Shown piece after piece: positions 37,211 through 47,800 of a stretch of 64,000 nucleotides of DNA. The stretch covers positions 965,501-1,029,500 of the forward strand of contig JARHVA010002373.1 of NCBI GenBank assembly GCA_037957365.1, read 5' to 3'. This stretch comes from Torreya grandis. Taxonomy: Eukaryota > Streptophyta > Pinopsida > Cupressales > Taxaceae. The position numbers and the translations under genes were made by a program. Under the pieces are notes generated by a model. The model was given only the letters and a program-made list of their open reading frames with translations, searched no databases and was not told where the DNA came from. The first letter of the stretch is position 1. Each line of letters begins with the position of its first letter.

Positions 37211-37830
37211 TGGCTCGCTGCTATTATGAAACACATTACAACAATAAAAAGATAACCTATGAAAACAATTCATTTCCAGCCTTTAAAATAGTGGTTCCAT
37301 GGAGAATAATCTAAAATTGATTCAACATATATCTTCTATGAAATTCTAATATATATATATGGAAAGTTCCAACCCCGACTATTAATAAGATCAATTTTTT
37401 CTTCTTTCACATTAATCTTGTACCTTTTTTAAAGAGATTACACAGAGCCACCTAGAATAAAAGAATAAGAAAGAGTGTTGTTCTTTAAAATTTTCAAAAA
37501 ATGTTCTTTAAATAATTCATAACATTTAAAGTGTGAACAAGAGTTTTTATTATGAGGCCCATCATCATAATGAAAAGATGATTTATGAGGCCCATTATAA
37601 TAATGAAAGGATGACTTATATTGAAAACGATTTATTTTCAACCTCTAAAATGGTAGTTTTATTGAGAGATAATCTAACATTTATTTAATATGTTTTTTTA
37701 AGAAAATTCTAAAATATTTTTATTATAAATTACAAAGTTCAAACCCTAGATCAAAATTTTCTTCCTTCACATCAATTTTACACCATTTTTTAAAGGTTGC
37801 ATAAAAAAAATGAAAAGATTTTTTTTTATT
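37211..37830 (+). repeat. Decayed tandem duplications of the last CPS exon, left arm
   Basis: Downstream of the stop codon, 37220-37312 reads YYETHYNNKKITYENNSFPAF and then stops. Segment 37539-37680 reads KSFYYEAHHHNEKM and IYEAHYNNERMTYIENDLFS. Both resemble the CPS C-terminus [20 protein letters not shown] plus ILFQPLM. The sequences following each copy also match one another, giving a unit of roughly 300-350 bases. An AATAAA at 37243-37248 lies 33 bases after the stop and could serve polyadenylation. Confidence 0.65.
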
Positions 37831-37971
37831 TTACTATGGTATCAAAAGGGTTGTACCCTGATTAGTGAGGATGAAGGTTGCTTATATCCATCCATCAAGA
37901 TACAAATCCATGTAATTACCTAATGCGGAGAGTCAAATGGTTAAGGATATTAAGAACCTCTATATTCATAT

Positions 37972-39539
37972 AAATAAAATACTAACTATATTAACATATA
38001 AATACAATTTTCCTTTTTGTCGGGAAGGAATAACTCCACAATTGCTTGCCACTTTGAGGGGGCTACCTCTTTATTAGAGTATTTAACTCTAATTGATATA
38101 TTTTACTTGAATGCTCTTACAATGGCCTATGCTCTCTTATTTATACTATTCTAATCTACCCAACTCCTTATTTTTATGCATGTGGTATTAAAATACTATT
38201 CACTACTATGATCACTATTCTACTATTTATGCTACTAATCTACCCCTCCCTAGGTATATTATATTTTATCCCCCTTTAAAAAAAAAAAAACCCCTCAAAA
38301 CATGATAAGAAATAGGAGGATGACCAAATGGAGGTCCAACCAATAAAATAGGTTGAAGACCAAATAGAAGCTCTGTCATGCATTCATTTTTGCTTCCACT
38401 ACTTTTGTTGATGCTGGAATATGAACATGGATATGAATAGTGTGAATGCAAGGACTATAAAATGAGATGGAAGTACATAAAGAGCTATATATGAAATAAC
38501 CTCAATGGAAGACATGTCAGCTAGGAGATTATAGTCTACCATTGAGATTTAAAGCATGAAAATTATCTGCTCAAATCTAGAACAAGGAAACACAAAATAA
38601 GCTATCGAGTGAGCCAATTGAGGATATATGGCATCCTCCTTAAATTATTCTCTAAGGGAGGTGAAGCCTCGTTTCCCTGCTTGGATGATGTGATTGTTAG
38701 CTTGGGCTCATTTGGGGTTTGCTCGAGTATAGTGGTTACCCGAATGGGCATATTAGAGGATGGCTCAGGAACTTCTAATGCTTGCTCGAATTTGAAAAGT
38801 GCTTTCTTAGGATATTTTAGTGATTGCTATGGTACTTCAGGTGCCATCTCAGGATTGGTTGGGGCATATGTGGACACTATTATTATTGGATTAGATGCTA
38901 CAGGTGCATGCTCTAATTCTTTTATGGTCTGAAGAGGGGGTGTAATGTGGAAACATTGTCAATCAATGTGGAATTCTGAGAGCTTAGTCAAGCCTATAGA
39001 TTCCATCATTGTTTTAGGTATAAAGAGTTCAACCTCATGTTAGATCACATCAGTAAGACCATTGATAAAGCAATGTTGCAAGAAAACATCGGATAAGCCT
39101 TTAGTTTGGTTGGCGAGTTCTGCAAATGTTGCTTGATATTCTCACACCGTGTCGATTTGATGAAGCTTAGGAAATGCATTAGTGAGAAATCCCATGATTA
39201 TAATTGATTGGATGTTAGCTTTAACCAAAAATGCATTCAAAGGTTTTTTTACACACAAATACTAATTATATTAACATAATATTCCTTTTATGGATGGAAT
39301 CACTCTGAATTACTTGCCACTTCAAGGGGGCTACCTCCTTATCAGAGTATTCAACTCTAATTGATATGTTTTATTTGGATTCTCTTACAATGGCCTATGC
39401 CATTTTATTTATACTATTTTAATCTACCCAACTCCTTATTCTTATGCATATGGTATTAAACTACTATTCATTATTATTCACTACTGTTCACTATTCTACT
39501 ATTTATGCCATTAATCTATCCCTCAATAGGTATATTACA
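37972..39539 (-). mobile_element. Small LTR element with gag fragment (element 3), left arm
   Basis: Direct repeats of about 290 bases lie at 37972-38263 and 39252-39539. On the minus strand both contain AATATACCTA near their start (TGTAATATACC at 39539) and end near TTAGTATTT. The interior carries a gag fragment on the minus strand. At about 1.57 kb it is too short for pol. Both arms carry it, so it was present before the inverted duplication. Mirror copy at 42480-44050. Confidence 0.65.
38602..39245 (-). pseudogene. Ty3/gypsy Gag fragment, element 3, left arm
   Basis: The minus-strand frame contains FAELANQTKGL, FLQHCFINGLTDVI, and then EVELFxPKTMMESIGLTKLSE. This matches the plant Ty3/gypsy Gag pattern (F-E-x-L-A-N ... 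F-I-x-G-L ... P-x-T-L-x-x-A-I-G-L-A). Stops interrupt it. The C-terminal part is Pro/Glu-rich. The long open stretch on the opposite strand (38609-38932) is its antisense shadow. Confidence 0.65.
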
Positions 39540-39934
39540 ACATCCAAGATCATGCCCTGGGTGACTTTGATGGCATGGATGCCTCTTACTCATGGTTGCT
39601 TAGCTAAAGGAGCTCATTGATTTAGATGTACATTTAATCATCATTATAATTTGCTATATGTTTCTTTTTTAAATATGACCTGAGATATCGACATTCTATG
39701 TAATTCAATGATTCCATGTAAATGTTTCCTATTGAATTAAACATAAAAATAAATATTAAGATATTTAACATATGAAAATTGTACATAAATTTAACTACCC
39801 ACAATTCATAATGGTCTAAGCATTAATATCATAGCATAAAGCTCCATTATTATCAATTTTAAGAAAATTACAATAATTCCACTATCTTCAAAAAACCTAA
39901 TTCAAGATAAGTGCAATTATCAATAAATTTAATG

Positions 39935-39982
<48 letters not shown>

Positions 39983-40920
39983 GATGAAGTGTAATTCATT
40001 AGGATTTACTAAACACTAATAAGGAGTGCACCCATAATACATCCCTAGTCTATAATGTGTCTAAGTATATGTGTGGCTAATATGTGGCCTACATTACCTT
40101 TTATTTTATCTTGTTAGATTCCTCTATATTCTCATATTACTAGTAGGGTTGGCCTATGGAGTAACCATATAGTAAGTAGAATATATATAGAAAGTAGTGG
40201 TAACTACTTGAAAGTTATATTATAAAATTTATTCTTATTTCATAGTTGTGAAGGTTTTTCCTAGAAGTGGCTTAGTCTTATTTATCAAGCATTCTAAATT
40301 CTTATCAATTATTGGTGTGGATCTATTTATTTTGGTCTCATTATTGCACTATATTGTTGTTAATCTACTCGTAATATTTACATTTATATCCATTATTTGG
40401 AATTGATTTTATTTATCTAAGTAGTTTCATTACAAGTCATATTAGTGTTTCGATTTAGGCAAGGTTCAATGACATAATTTTTTTCTAGATCTACTGTACT
40501 GTTTGTTCTGTGAGCTAAATGGCCAAAAAAAATGTAAATTACAATCCGAGTTTTTTTCCTGTCACCACAATATTACTTGAATTTTTTAAAGAAAAATAAA
40601 AAATATATATAAGTTTTTTTCACACCCTTGTGAAAATTAGCATTCATTGGATTCATATTTAAAAGATGATCATAATAATATAAGCCTCCAATACACTTTA
40701 TTTTGGTCCTGAAACCCTCCACCCTAAATACATGAAATCTAAACCCTAGAGTTTGTGTATGTCTAGTCCAAACACTCGAGGCCATAGAAAAAGGCAAGCC
40801 ACTCTAGTAAAAATTCATAACAAGGAGAACATGATCTCTAAAATTTTTCATTTAGGGATTTATGGGATGGTTACCCAAATTTAAGAAGATGTACAAAGCA
40901 TGGTGAAAAAATATATAGAT
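39540..40920. other. No gene recognised; AT-rich sequence with a triplet microsatellite
   Basis: Contains (ATA)n at 39935-39982 (about 16 units; the mirror tract in the right arm has about 38). The stretch 40080-40560 has a loose retroelement-LTR look but no defined ends. Open frames near 40573-40797 (and the mirror at 41158-41382) show no domain. Confidence 0.4.
39935..39982. repeat. (ATA)n microsatellite, left arm
   Basis: About 16 triplets. The mirror array in the right arm, 41959-42074, is more than twice as long. Confidence 0.95.
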
Positions 40921-40936
40921 GTGGTCATCTCAAATT

Positions 40937-41018
40937 ACGTCTTTACATGAGTCCTGAATTTATGATGACCACAATACAATACAATATCAAATGAATTTAT
41001 GTCTTTACATGAGTCCTG
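40937..41018. other. Spacer at the centre of the palindrome
   Basis: The arms end at 40936 (GTGGTCATCTCAAATT) and resume at 41019 (AATTTGAGATGACCAC). The 82 unpaired bases begin with a segment (40939-40972) that is a direct, near-perfect repeat of 41001-41034, which itself runs into the right arm. A short (ATACA)n-like stretch lies between. Confidence 0.85.
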
Positions 41019-41958
41019 AATTTGAGATGACCACATATATATATTTTTTCACCATGCTTTGCACATCTTCTTAAATTTGGGTAACCATCCCATAAATCCC
41101 TAAATGAAAAATTTTAGAGTTCATGTTCTCCTTGTTAAGAATTTTTACTAGAGTGGCTTGCCTTTTTCTATGGCCTCGAGTGTTTGGACTAGACATACAC
41201 AAACTCTAGGGTTTAGATTTCATGTATTTAGGGTGGAGGGTTTCAGGACCAAAATAAAGTGTATTGGAGGCTTCTATTATTATGATCATCTTTTAAATAT
41301 GAATCCAATGAATGCTAATTTTCACAAGGGTGTGAAAAAAACTTATATATATTTTTTATTTTTCTTTAAAAAATTCAAGTAATATTGTGGTGATAGGAAA
41401 AAAACTCGGATTTGAATTTACATTTTTTTTGGCCATTTAGCTCATAGAACAAACAGTACAGTAGATCTAGAAAAAAATTATGTCATTGAACCTTGCCTAA
41501 ATCAAAACACTAATATGACTTGTAATGAAACTACTTAGATAAATAAAATCAATTCCAAATAATGGATATAAATGTAAATATTACGAGTAGATTAACAACA
41601 ATATAGTGCAATAATGAGACCAAAATAAATAGATCCACACCAATAATTGATAAGAATTTAGAATGCTTGATAAATAAGACTAAGCCACTTCTAGGAAAAA
41701 CCTTCACAACTATGAAATAAGAATAAATTTTATAATATAACTTTCAAGTAGTTACCACTACTTTCTATATATATTCTACTTACTATATGGTTACTCCATG
41801 GGCCAACCCTACTAGTAATATGAGAATATAGAGGAATCTAACAAGATAAAATAAAAGGTAATGTAGGCCACATATTAGCCACACATATACTTAGACAGGT
41901 TATAGACTAAGGATGTATTATGGGTGCACTCCTTATTAGTGTTTAGTAAATCCTAATG

Positions 41959-42086
<128 letters not shown>

Positions 42087-42479
42087 TAAATTTATTGATA
42101 ATTGCACTTATCTTGAATTAGGTTTTTTGAAGATAGTGGAATTATTGTAATTTTCTTAAAATTGATAATAATGGAGCTTTATGCTATGATATTAATGCTT
42201 AGACCATTATGAATTGTGGGTAGTTAAATTTATGTACAATTTTCATATGTTAAATATCTCTAATATTTATTTTTATGTTTAATTCAATAGGAAACATTTA
42301 CATGGAATCATTGAATTACATAGAATGTCGATATCTCAGGTCATATTTAAAAAAGAAACATATAACAAATTATAATGATGATTAAATGTACATCTAAATC
42401 AATGAGCTCCTTTAGCCAAGCAACCATGAGTGAGAGGCATCCATGCCATCAAAGTCACCCAGGGCATGATCTTGGATGT

Positions 42480-44050
42480 TGTAATATACCTATTGATGGA
42501 TAGATTAATGGCATAAATAGTAGAATAGTGAACAATAGTGAATAATAATGAATAGTAGTTTAATACCATATGCATAAGAATAAGGAGTTGGGTAGATTAA
42601 AATAGTATAAATAAAATGGCATAGGCCATTGTAAGAGACTCCAAATAAAACATATCAATTAGAGTTGAATACTCTGATAAGGAGGTAGCCCCCTTGAAGT
42701 GGCAAGTAATTCAGAGTGATTCCATCCATAAAAGGAATATTATGTTAATATAATTAGTATTTGTGTGTAAAAAAACCTTTGAATGCATTTTTGGGTAAAG
42801 CTAACATCCAATCAATTATAATCATGGGATTTCTCACTAATGCATTTCCTAACCTTCATCAAATCGACACAGTGTGAGAATATCAAGCAACATTTGCAGA
42901 ACTCGCCAACCAAACTAAAGGCTTATCTAATGTTTTCTTGCAACATTGCTTTATCAATGGTCTTACTGATGTGATCTAACATGAGGTTGAACTCTTTAGA
43001 CCTAAAACAATGATGGAATCTATAGGCTTGACTAAGCTCTCAGAATTCCATGTTGATTGACAATGTTTCCACATTACACCCCCTCTTCAGACCATAAAAG
43101 AATTAGAGCATGCACCTGTAGCATCTAATCCAATAATAATAGTGTCCACATATGCCCCAACCAATCTTGAGATGGCACCTGAAGTACCATACCAATCACT
43201 AAAAGATCCTAAGAAAGCACTTTTCAAATTCGAGCAAGCATTAGAAGTTCCTGAGCCATCCTCTAATATGCCCATTCGGGTAACCACTATACTCGAGCAA
43301 ACCCCAAATGAGCCCAAGCTAACAATCACATCATCCAAGCAGGGAAACGAGGCTTCACCTCCCTTAGAGAATAATTTAAGGAGGATGCCATATATCCTCA
43401 ATTGGCTCACTCGATAGCTTATTTTGTGTTTCCTTGTTCTAGATTTGAGCAGATAATTTTCATGCTTTAAATCTCAATGGTAGACTATAATCTCCTAGCT
43501 GACATGTCTTCCATTGAGGTTATTCCATATATAGCTCTTTATGTACTTCCATCTCATTTTATAGTCCTTGCATTCACACTATTCATATCCATGTTCATAT
43601 TCCAACATCAACAAAAGTAGTGGAAGCAAAAATGAATGCATGATAGAGCTTCTATTTGGTCTTCAACCTATTTTATTGGTTGGACCTCCATTTGGTCATC
43701 CTCCTATTTCTTATCATGTTTTGAGGGATTTTTTTTTTTAAAGGGGGATAAAATATAATATACCTAGGGAGGGGTAGATTAGTAGCATAAATAGTAGAAT
43801 AGTGATCATAGTAGTGAAAAGTAATGAATAGTATTTTAATACCACATGCATAAAAATAAGGAGTTGGGTAGATTAGAATAGTATAAATAAGAGAGCATAG
43901 GCCATTGTAAGAGCATTCAAGTAAAATATATCAATTAGAGTTAAATACTCTAATAAAGAGGTAGCCCCCTCAAAGTGGCAAGCGATTGTGGAGTTATTCC
44001 TTGCCGACAAAAAGGAATATTGTATTTATATGTTAATATAGTTAGTATTT
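42480..44050 (+). mobile_element. Small LTR element with gag fragment (element 3), right arm
   Basis: Mirror of 37972-39539. Direct repeats lie at 42480-42767 (starts TGTAATATACC) and about 43754-44050, with the gag fragment between them on the plus strand. Confidence 0.65.
42780..43417 (+). pseudogene. Ty3/gypsy Gag fragment, element 3, right arm
   Basis: Plus-strand mirror of the left-arm fragment. The frame reads ATFAELANQTKGLSNVFLQH, then CFINGLTDVI, a TAA/TGA-type break, and EVELFRPKTMMESIGLTKLS. A Pro/Glu-rich tail, open from 43142 to 43417, follows. Two in-frame stops make it nonfunctional. Confidence 0.65.
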
Positions 44051-44359
44051 TATTTATATGAATATAGAGGTTCTTAATATCCTTAACCATTTGACTCTCT
44101 GCATTAGGTAATTACATGGATTTGTATCCTGATGGATGGATATAAGCAACCTTCATCCTCACTAATCAGGCTACAACCCTTTTGATACCATAGTAAAATA
44201 AAATAAAAATTCTTTTCATTTTTTTTATGCAACCTTTAAAAAATGGTGTAAAATTGATGTGAAGGAAGAAAATGTTGATCTAGGGTTAGAACTTTTTAAT
44301 TTATAATAAAAATATTTTAGAATTTTCTTAAAAAAACATATTAAATAAATGTTAGATTA

Positions 44360-44812
44360 TCTCTCAATGAAACTACCATTTTAGAGGTTGAAAATAAATC
44401 GTTTTCAATATAAGTAATCCTTTCATTATTATAATGGGCCTCATAAATCATCTTTTCATTATGATAATGGGCCTCATAATAAAAACTCTTGTTCACACTT
44501 TAAATGTTATGAATTATTTAAAGAACATTTTTTGAAAATTTTAAAGAACAACACTCTTACTTATTCTTTTATTCTAGGTGGCTCTATGTAATCTCTTTAA
44601 AAAAGGTACAAGATTAATGTGAAAGAAGAAAAAATTGATCTTATTAATAGTCGGGGTTGGAACTTTCCATATATATATATTAGAATTTCATAGAAGATAT
44701 ATGTTGAATCAATTTTAGATTATTCTCCATGGAACCACTATTTTAAAGGCTGGAAATGAATTGTTTTCATAGGTTATCTTTTTATTGTTGTAATGTGTTT
44801 CATAATAGCAGC
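44360..44812 (-). repeat. Decayed tandem duplications of the last CPS exon, right arm
   Basis: Mirror of 37217-37670. On the minus strand it lies directly after the CPS stop codon. A candidate polyadenylation signal AATAAA falls at 44786-44781, 33 bases past the stop. Confidence 0.65.
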
Positions 44813-44818
44813 GAGCCA

Positions 44819-47800
44819 TTACATTAAAGGTTGGAAAAGAATCATTTCCTCGTGATAGCTCATTTCTTCATCGTTACAATATGTTTCATAATAAAAGCTC
44901 TTGCTCATTGTAAGAAACACATGTTTAACTTTATCGGGAACTCCTCCACTGTATCCCTTGAGTACATCACAAATTATTTCTCTCATCATTTCATTTATAC
45001 TATGCTTTTGATTATTTGCCATCTTATCCCACATCCATTCAGGGGTTCCCTTCTTTATCTGCAAATAAATGTATAGAAATCTAATCTTAGCTAAGTAAAA
45101 ACACTTTATGACTTAACTCATAATTACAAATGATATTTTTATTAAAGGCTTAAGTTTACATAATTCATAATATTACAACATAAACTTTTGATAAATCAGT
45201 GAAGCATTTATCAATTTATTTTGAAGATTACATTGTAATATTTTTATTTTAAATCAATACAATAATTTTTCAATAAAAAAATAATTTAAATCTATCCAAT
45301 TATAAAATAGTTTAAATATAAAAAATAATAAAATAATTGAAAAAATAAATACCTTGTATATTGAAAGAGCGTTGCTAAAAGAAGAAAGCTTATTTTTGAG
45401 GTTGATGAAATGGGAATCATATGGAGAATTAACCTTTCCGACCAACAAGGATGCTGACACCACTATCACCTCACCTTCTGAACCAGCCTTCATTTCCTCA
45501 TCCGTCCCCACCTCCTTCGCCAACCAATGTTGCCACTGCATATTATCTAGTGTTGTGTTAGGGTTTATTCATTAAAACAACATCCTCGTGATAATGGGCC
45601 TATGTTACGACCCAGAATGCGGAAAACATTTTATTTTTTTTAAAACACAGGTATATCCAGAAACCTAAATAATTATATTTTACCACTGCTAAAATTTAGA
45701 GCAAAAAGAGTACCGTCTGTGTTAGTTCCCCACTTATGTCCCGACCCTGCTTGAGGCTACCATCGATAGAGATGGAGTTAATCATACGGAACAAACATTT
45801 CAACATACGTTTTGCATTTACATTCTCTGGACTATCCCCTCGCATTTCTGCAACATCCTGCCTGCACAAGGCGAGAAAAAGGATGATTTTTTTTAACCTT
45901 AACCTCAAAATTTGTTACGTTGGTTTTCATTAAAAGAGTTGGGAATTAAATTTGCAACACCGCCTCAAATATATATATATATATATATATAGAGCCAAGA
46001 AATGTGTTTTTTTTTTTGTTGGGTTACCTGCAAATGTTTAAAATTTGTAACCCCCGCAGACTATATCCCATCTCGAAACATCAAATTTCTCAAATTTTAA
46101 GACATTTTTTACTCGTTACCTTGCAAATGCTGCCAGAAACAGGCGTTTATGATGTTGAGAAAAAAGCTGACAGGAGAAAAGCGCCCTCACTGCGGCCATA
46201 AGTATGGCAGAATGTGCCGATGCTAGTCTAGCAGGAGCCATCTCAGGTTCAAACAGACCTACAACAGCTAAGAAATAACTTCTTACTATTGAATCCTGCG
46301 TTAATCCTACGTCCTCGAATTGACATTCTATGGACCACCTACAGAAATAAAAACACAAAGATTAGAGATTTCAAGCTTCCTCGATCCTTAATTTTAGAGA
46401 AACTCAGGTTCTGGAAAGTTGACGAACCATACTTTGTGATCCATCATGAATGATTCATGATGATCTTAATGATGACTACAAAGTGTACTCCGAAACATAA
46501 ATTTCTTAAAAAAAAAACTAACGTCATATTCAGGAATATCAAACACAGAGATGTCAGTCAGAGACTTCTAGCTATTTGCATTAGTTCACTCTTTAAATAT
46601 GAAACCAAATCTTGACTTGTAGAGGTAAAATTTCACCTAATAATTGCCATAAGTTCTTTCTTGTGGATGGATTGACAAAGATTGAAGTCTGCCTTGGCTA
46701 AATCCAGATATGTTTTATTGTTCACAAACGGCATTCTGAAATGTTGAAAAAATAATTATTAGTCCCGTGCTTATGAAGACGGGCTTTGCATTTATAATTT
46801 TAAATCCACGGGTTTCTGTTGTTCTACCTGTAGAGTGATTTTCCGACCCATACATCATCTACACCGTAGTGTTCAATGTACATCCTTGCCTCGATTCGTG
46901 GTTGACTGGCATACCATGGAAAATTCAGAGCGTATTTCACCTGACATCAAATTTGGTAAGAAAATTTTGAGGAGAAACGAAGAAAAATAGATACAGTATT
47001 ATTTGGAAATATGTCTCTGAGAAAAACTGTATAAGAACTTTTTTAATCAACATTTCAGGATCACATTCCATGTTGATGTTAGATCATTTTTTACTAATTT
47101 CTTACGTTAAAAAAATTCTTAATATATTTGACTGAATAGAGATCTCTCCGTTCTTAACATTTAAAAAAAAATCTTATAAAATCATATTATTAAGATTCCT
47201 GATGCATTATTGTATGATCTCAACCATTAATTAAAAATTTCTTACATAAGTTTTCCAGAGACAGTTTCCAGATAATTTTATGTCACTAATAGGTATAAGA
47301 TTGTTACTCTAGGGCCTACCTCCCCAACCAACCCCTTGGATATAATCCACTTATCGCTGATCTGGTTTTTGGTTCTCTTCTCCTCGAGAAAATTCTTGCT
47401 AAATATTTGGGCCTCTTCCAATATGGATTCACCAGGAAACAAGACCTGGGAAGCCCTGTATAAGTTATACATTCCTGTAACAGCTTGGCTCACTTGTCCC
47501 TTGAAGCAGATGAATTTATCAGCTTGCTTAAAATGAGAGAACGCCTCTGTGAAACAAGTGCAACTGTTACTAGTTATAACTGCACCTACCATGGCTTGGT
47601 TTAAATAAAACACAATGTTTAACAGAATATGGAAGAGTGATTTTGTATATCCTAACCGGTTGTTACATGGAATCCATGTAACCTAAGCAGTCTGAAAGCC
47701 ATGGACGTATCATCTAAATCTTTAACTGAAGAGTCCCTTGCCCACCCAATGCCCTCATCTGTCCAATATCTGCAATCTCCATATCAAAATTCTAAATTAC

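Larger units (their letters stand above)
23782..40936. repeat. Left arm of a giant palindrome
   Basis: The reverse complement of this segment runs through 41019-64000. Landmarks in inverted order include 23782 with 64000, TATA box 27259 with 60551, LTR 2 with 57930-59785, CPS exon 16 (36971-37210 with 44819-45058) and 40936 with 41019. The only large difference is 5827 bases present in the right arm alone. Smaller differences are SNPs, short indels and microsatellite lengths. The left boundary cannot be defined because the mirror partner of anything left of 23782 lies beyond the window. Confidence 0.95.

Noticed and set aside
37837..37850. TGGTATCAAAAGGG as a tRNA-Met primer-binding site (mirror 44177-44192)
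   Set aside because: It resembles TGGTATCAGAGC, but no LTR end directly precedes it and it lies outside the small LTR element. Likely coincidence or a lone remnant.
38609..38932. 107-codon Ser/Gly-rich open frame on the plus strand (mirror 43410-43087)
   Set aside because: It is exactly antisense to the Gag fragment, whose translation matches a known family pattern. Conservation in both arms only reflects the palindrome.
40573..40797. Open frame starting MPFSMASSVWTRHTQ, conserved in both arms
   Set aside because: No domain, low-complexity tail, and its conservation is explained by the palindrome.
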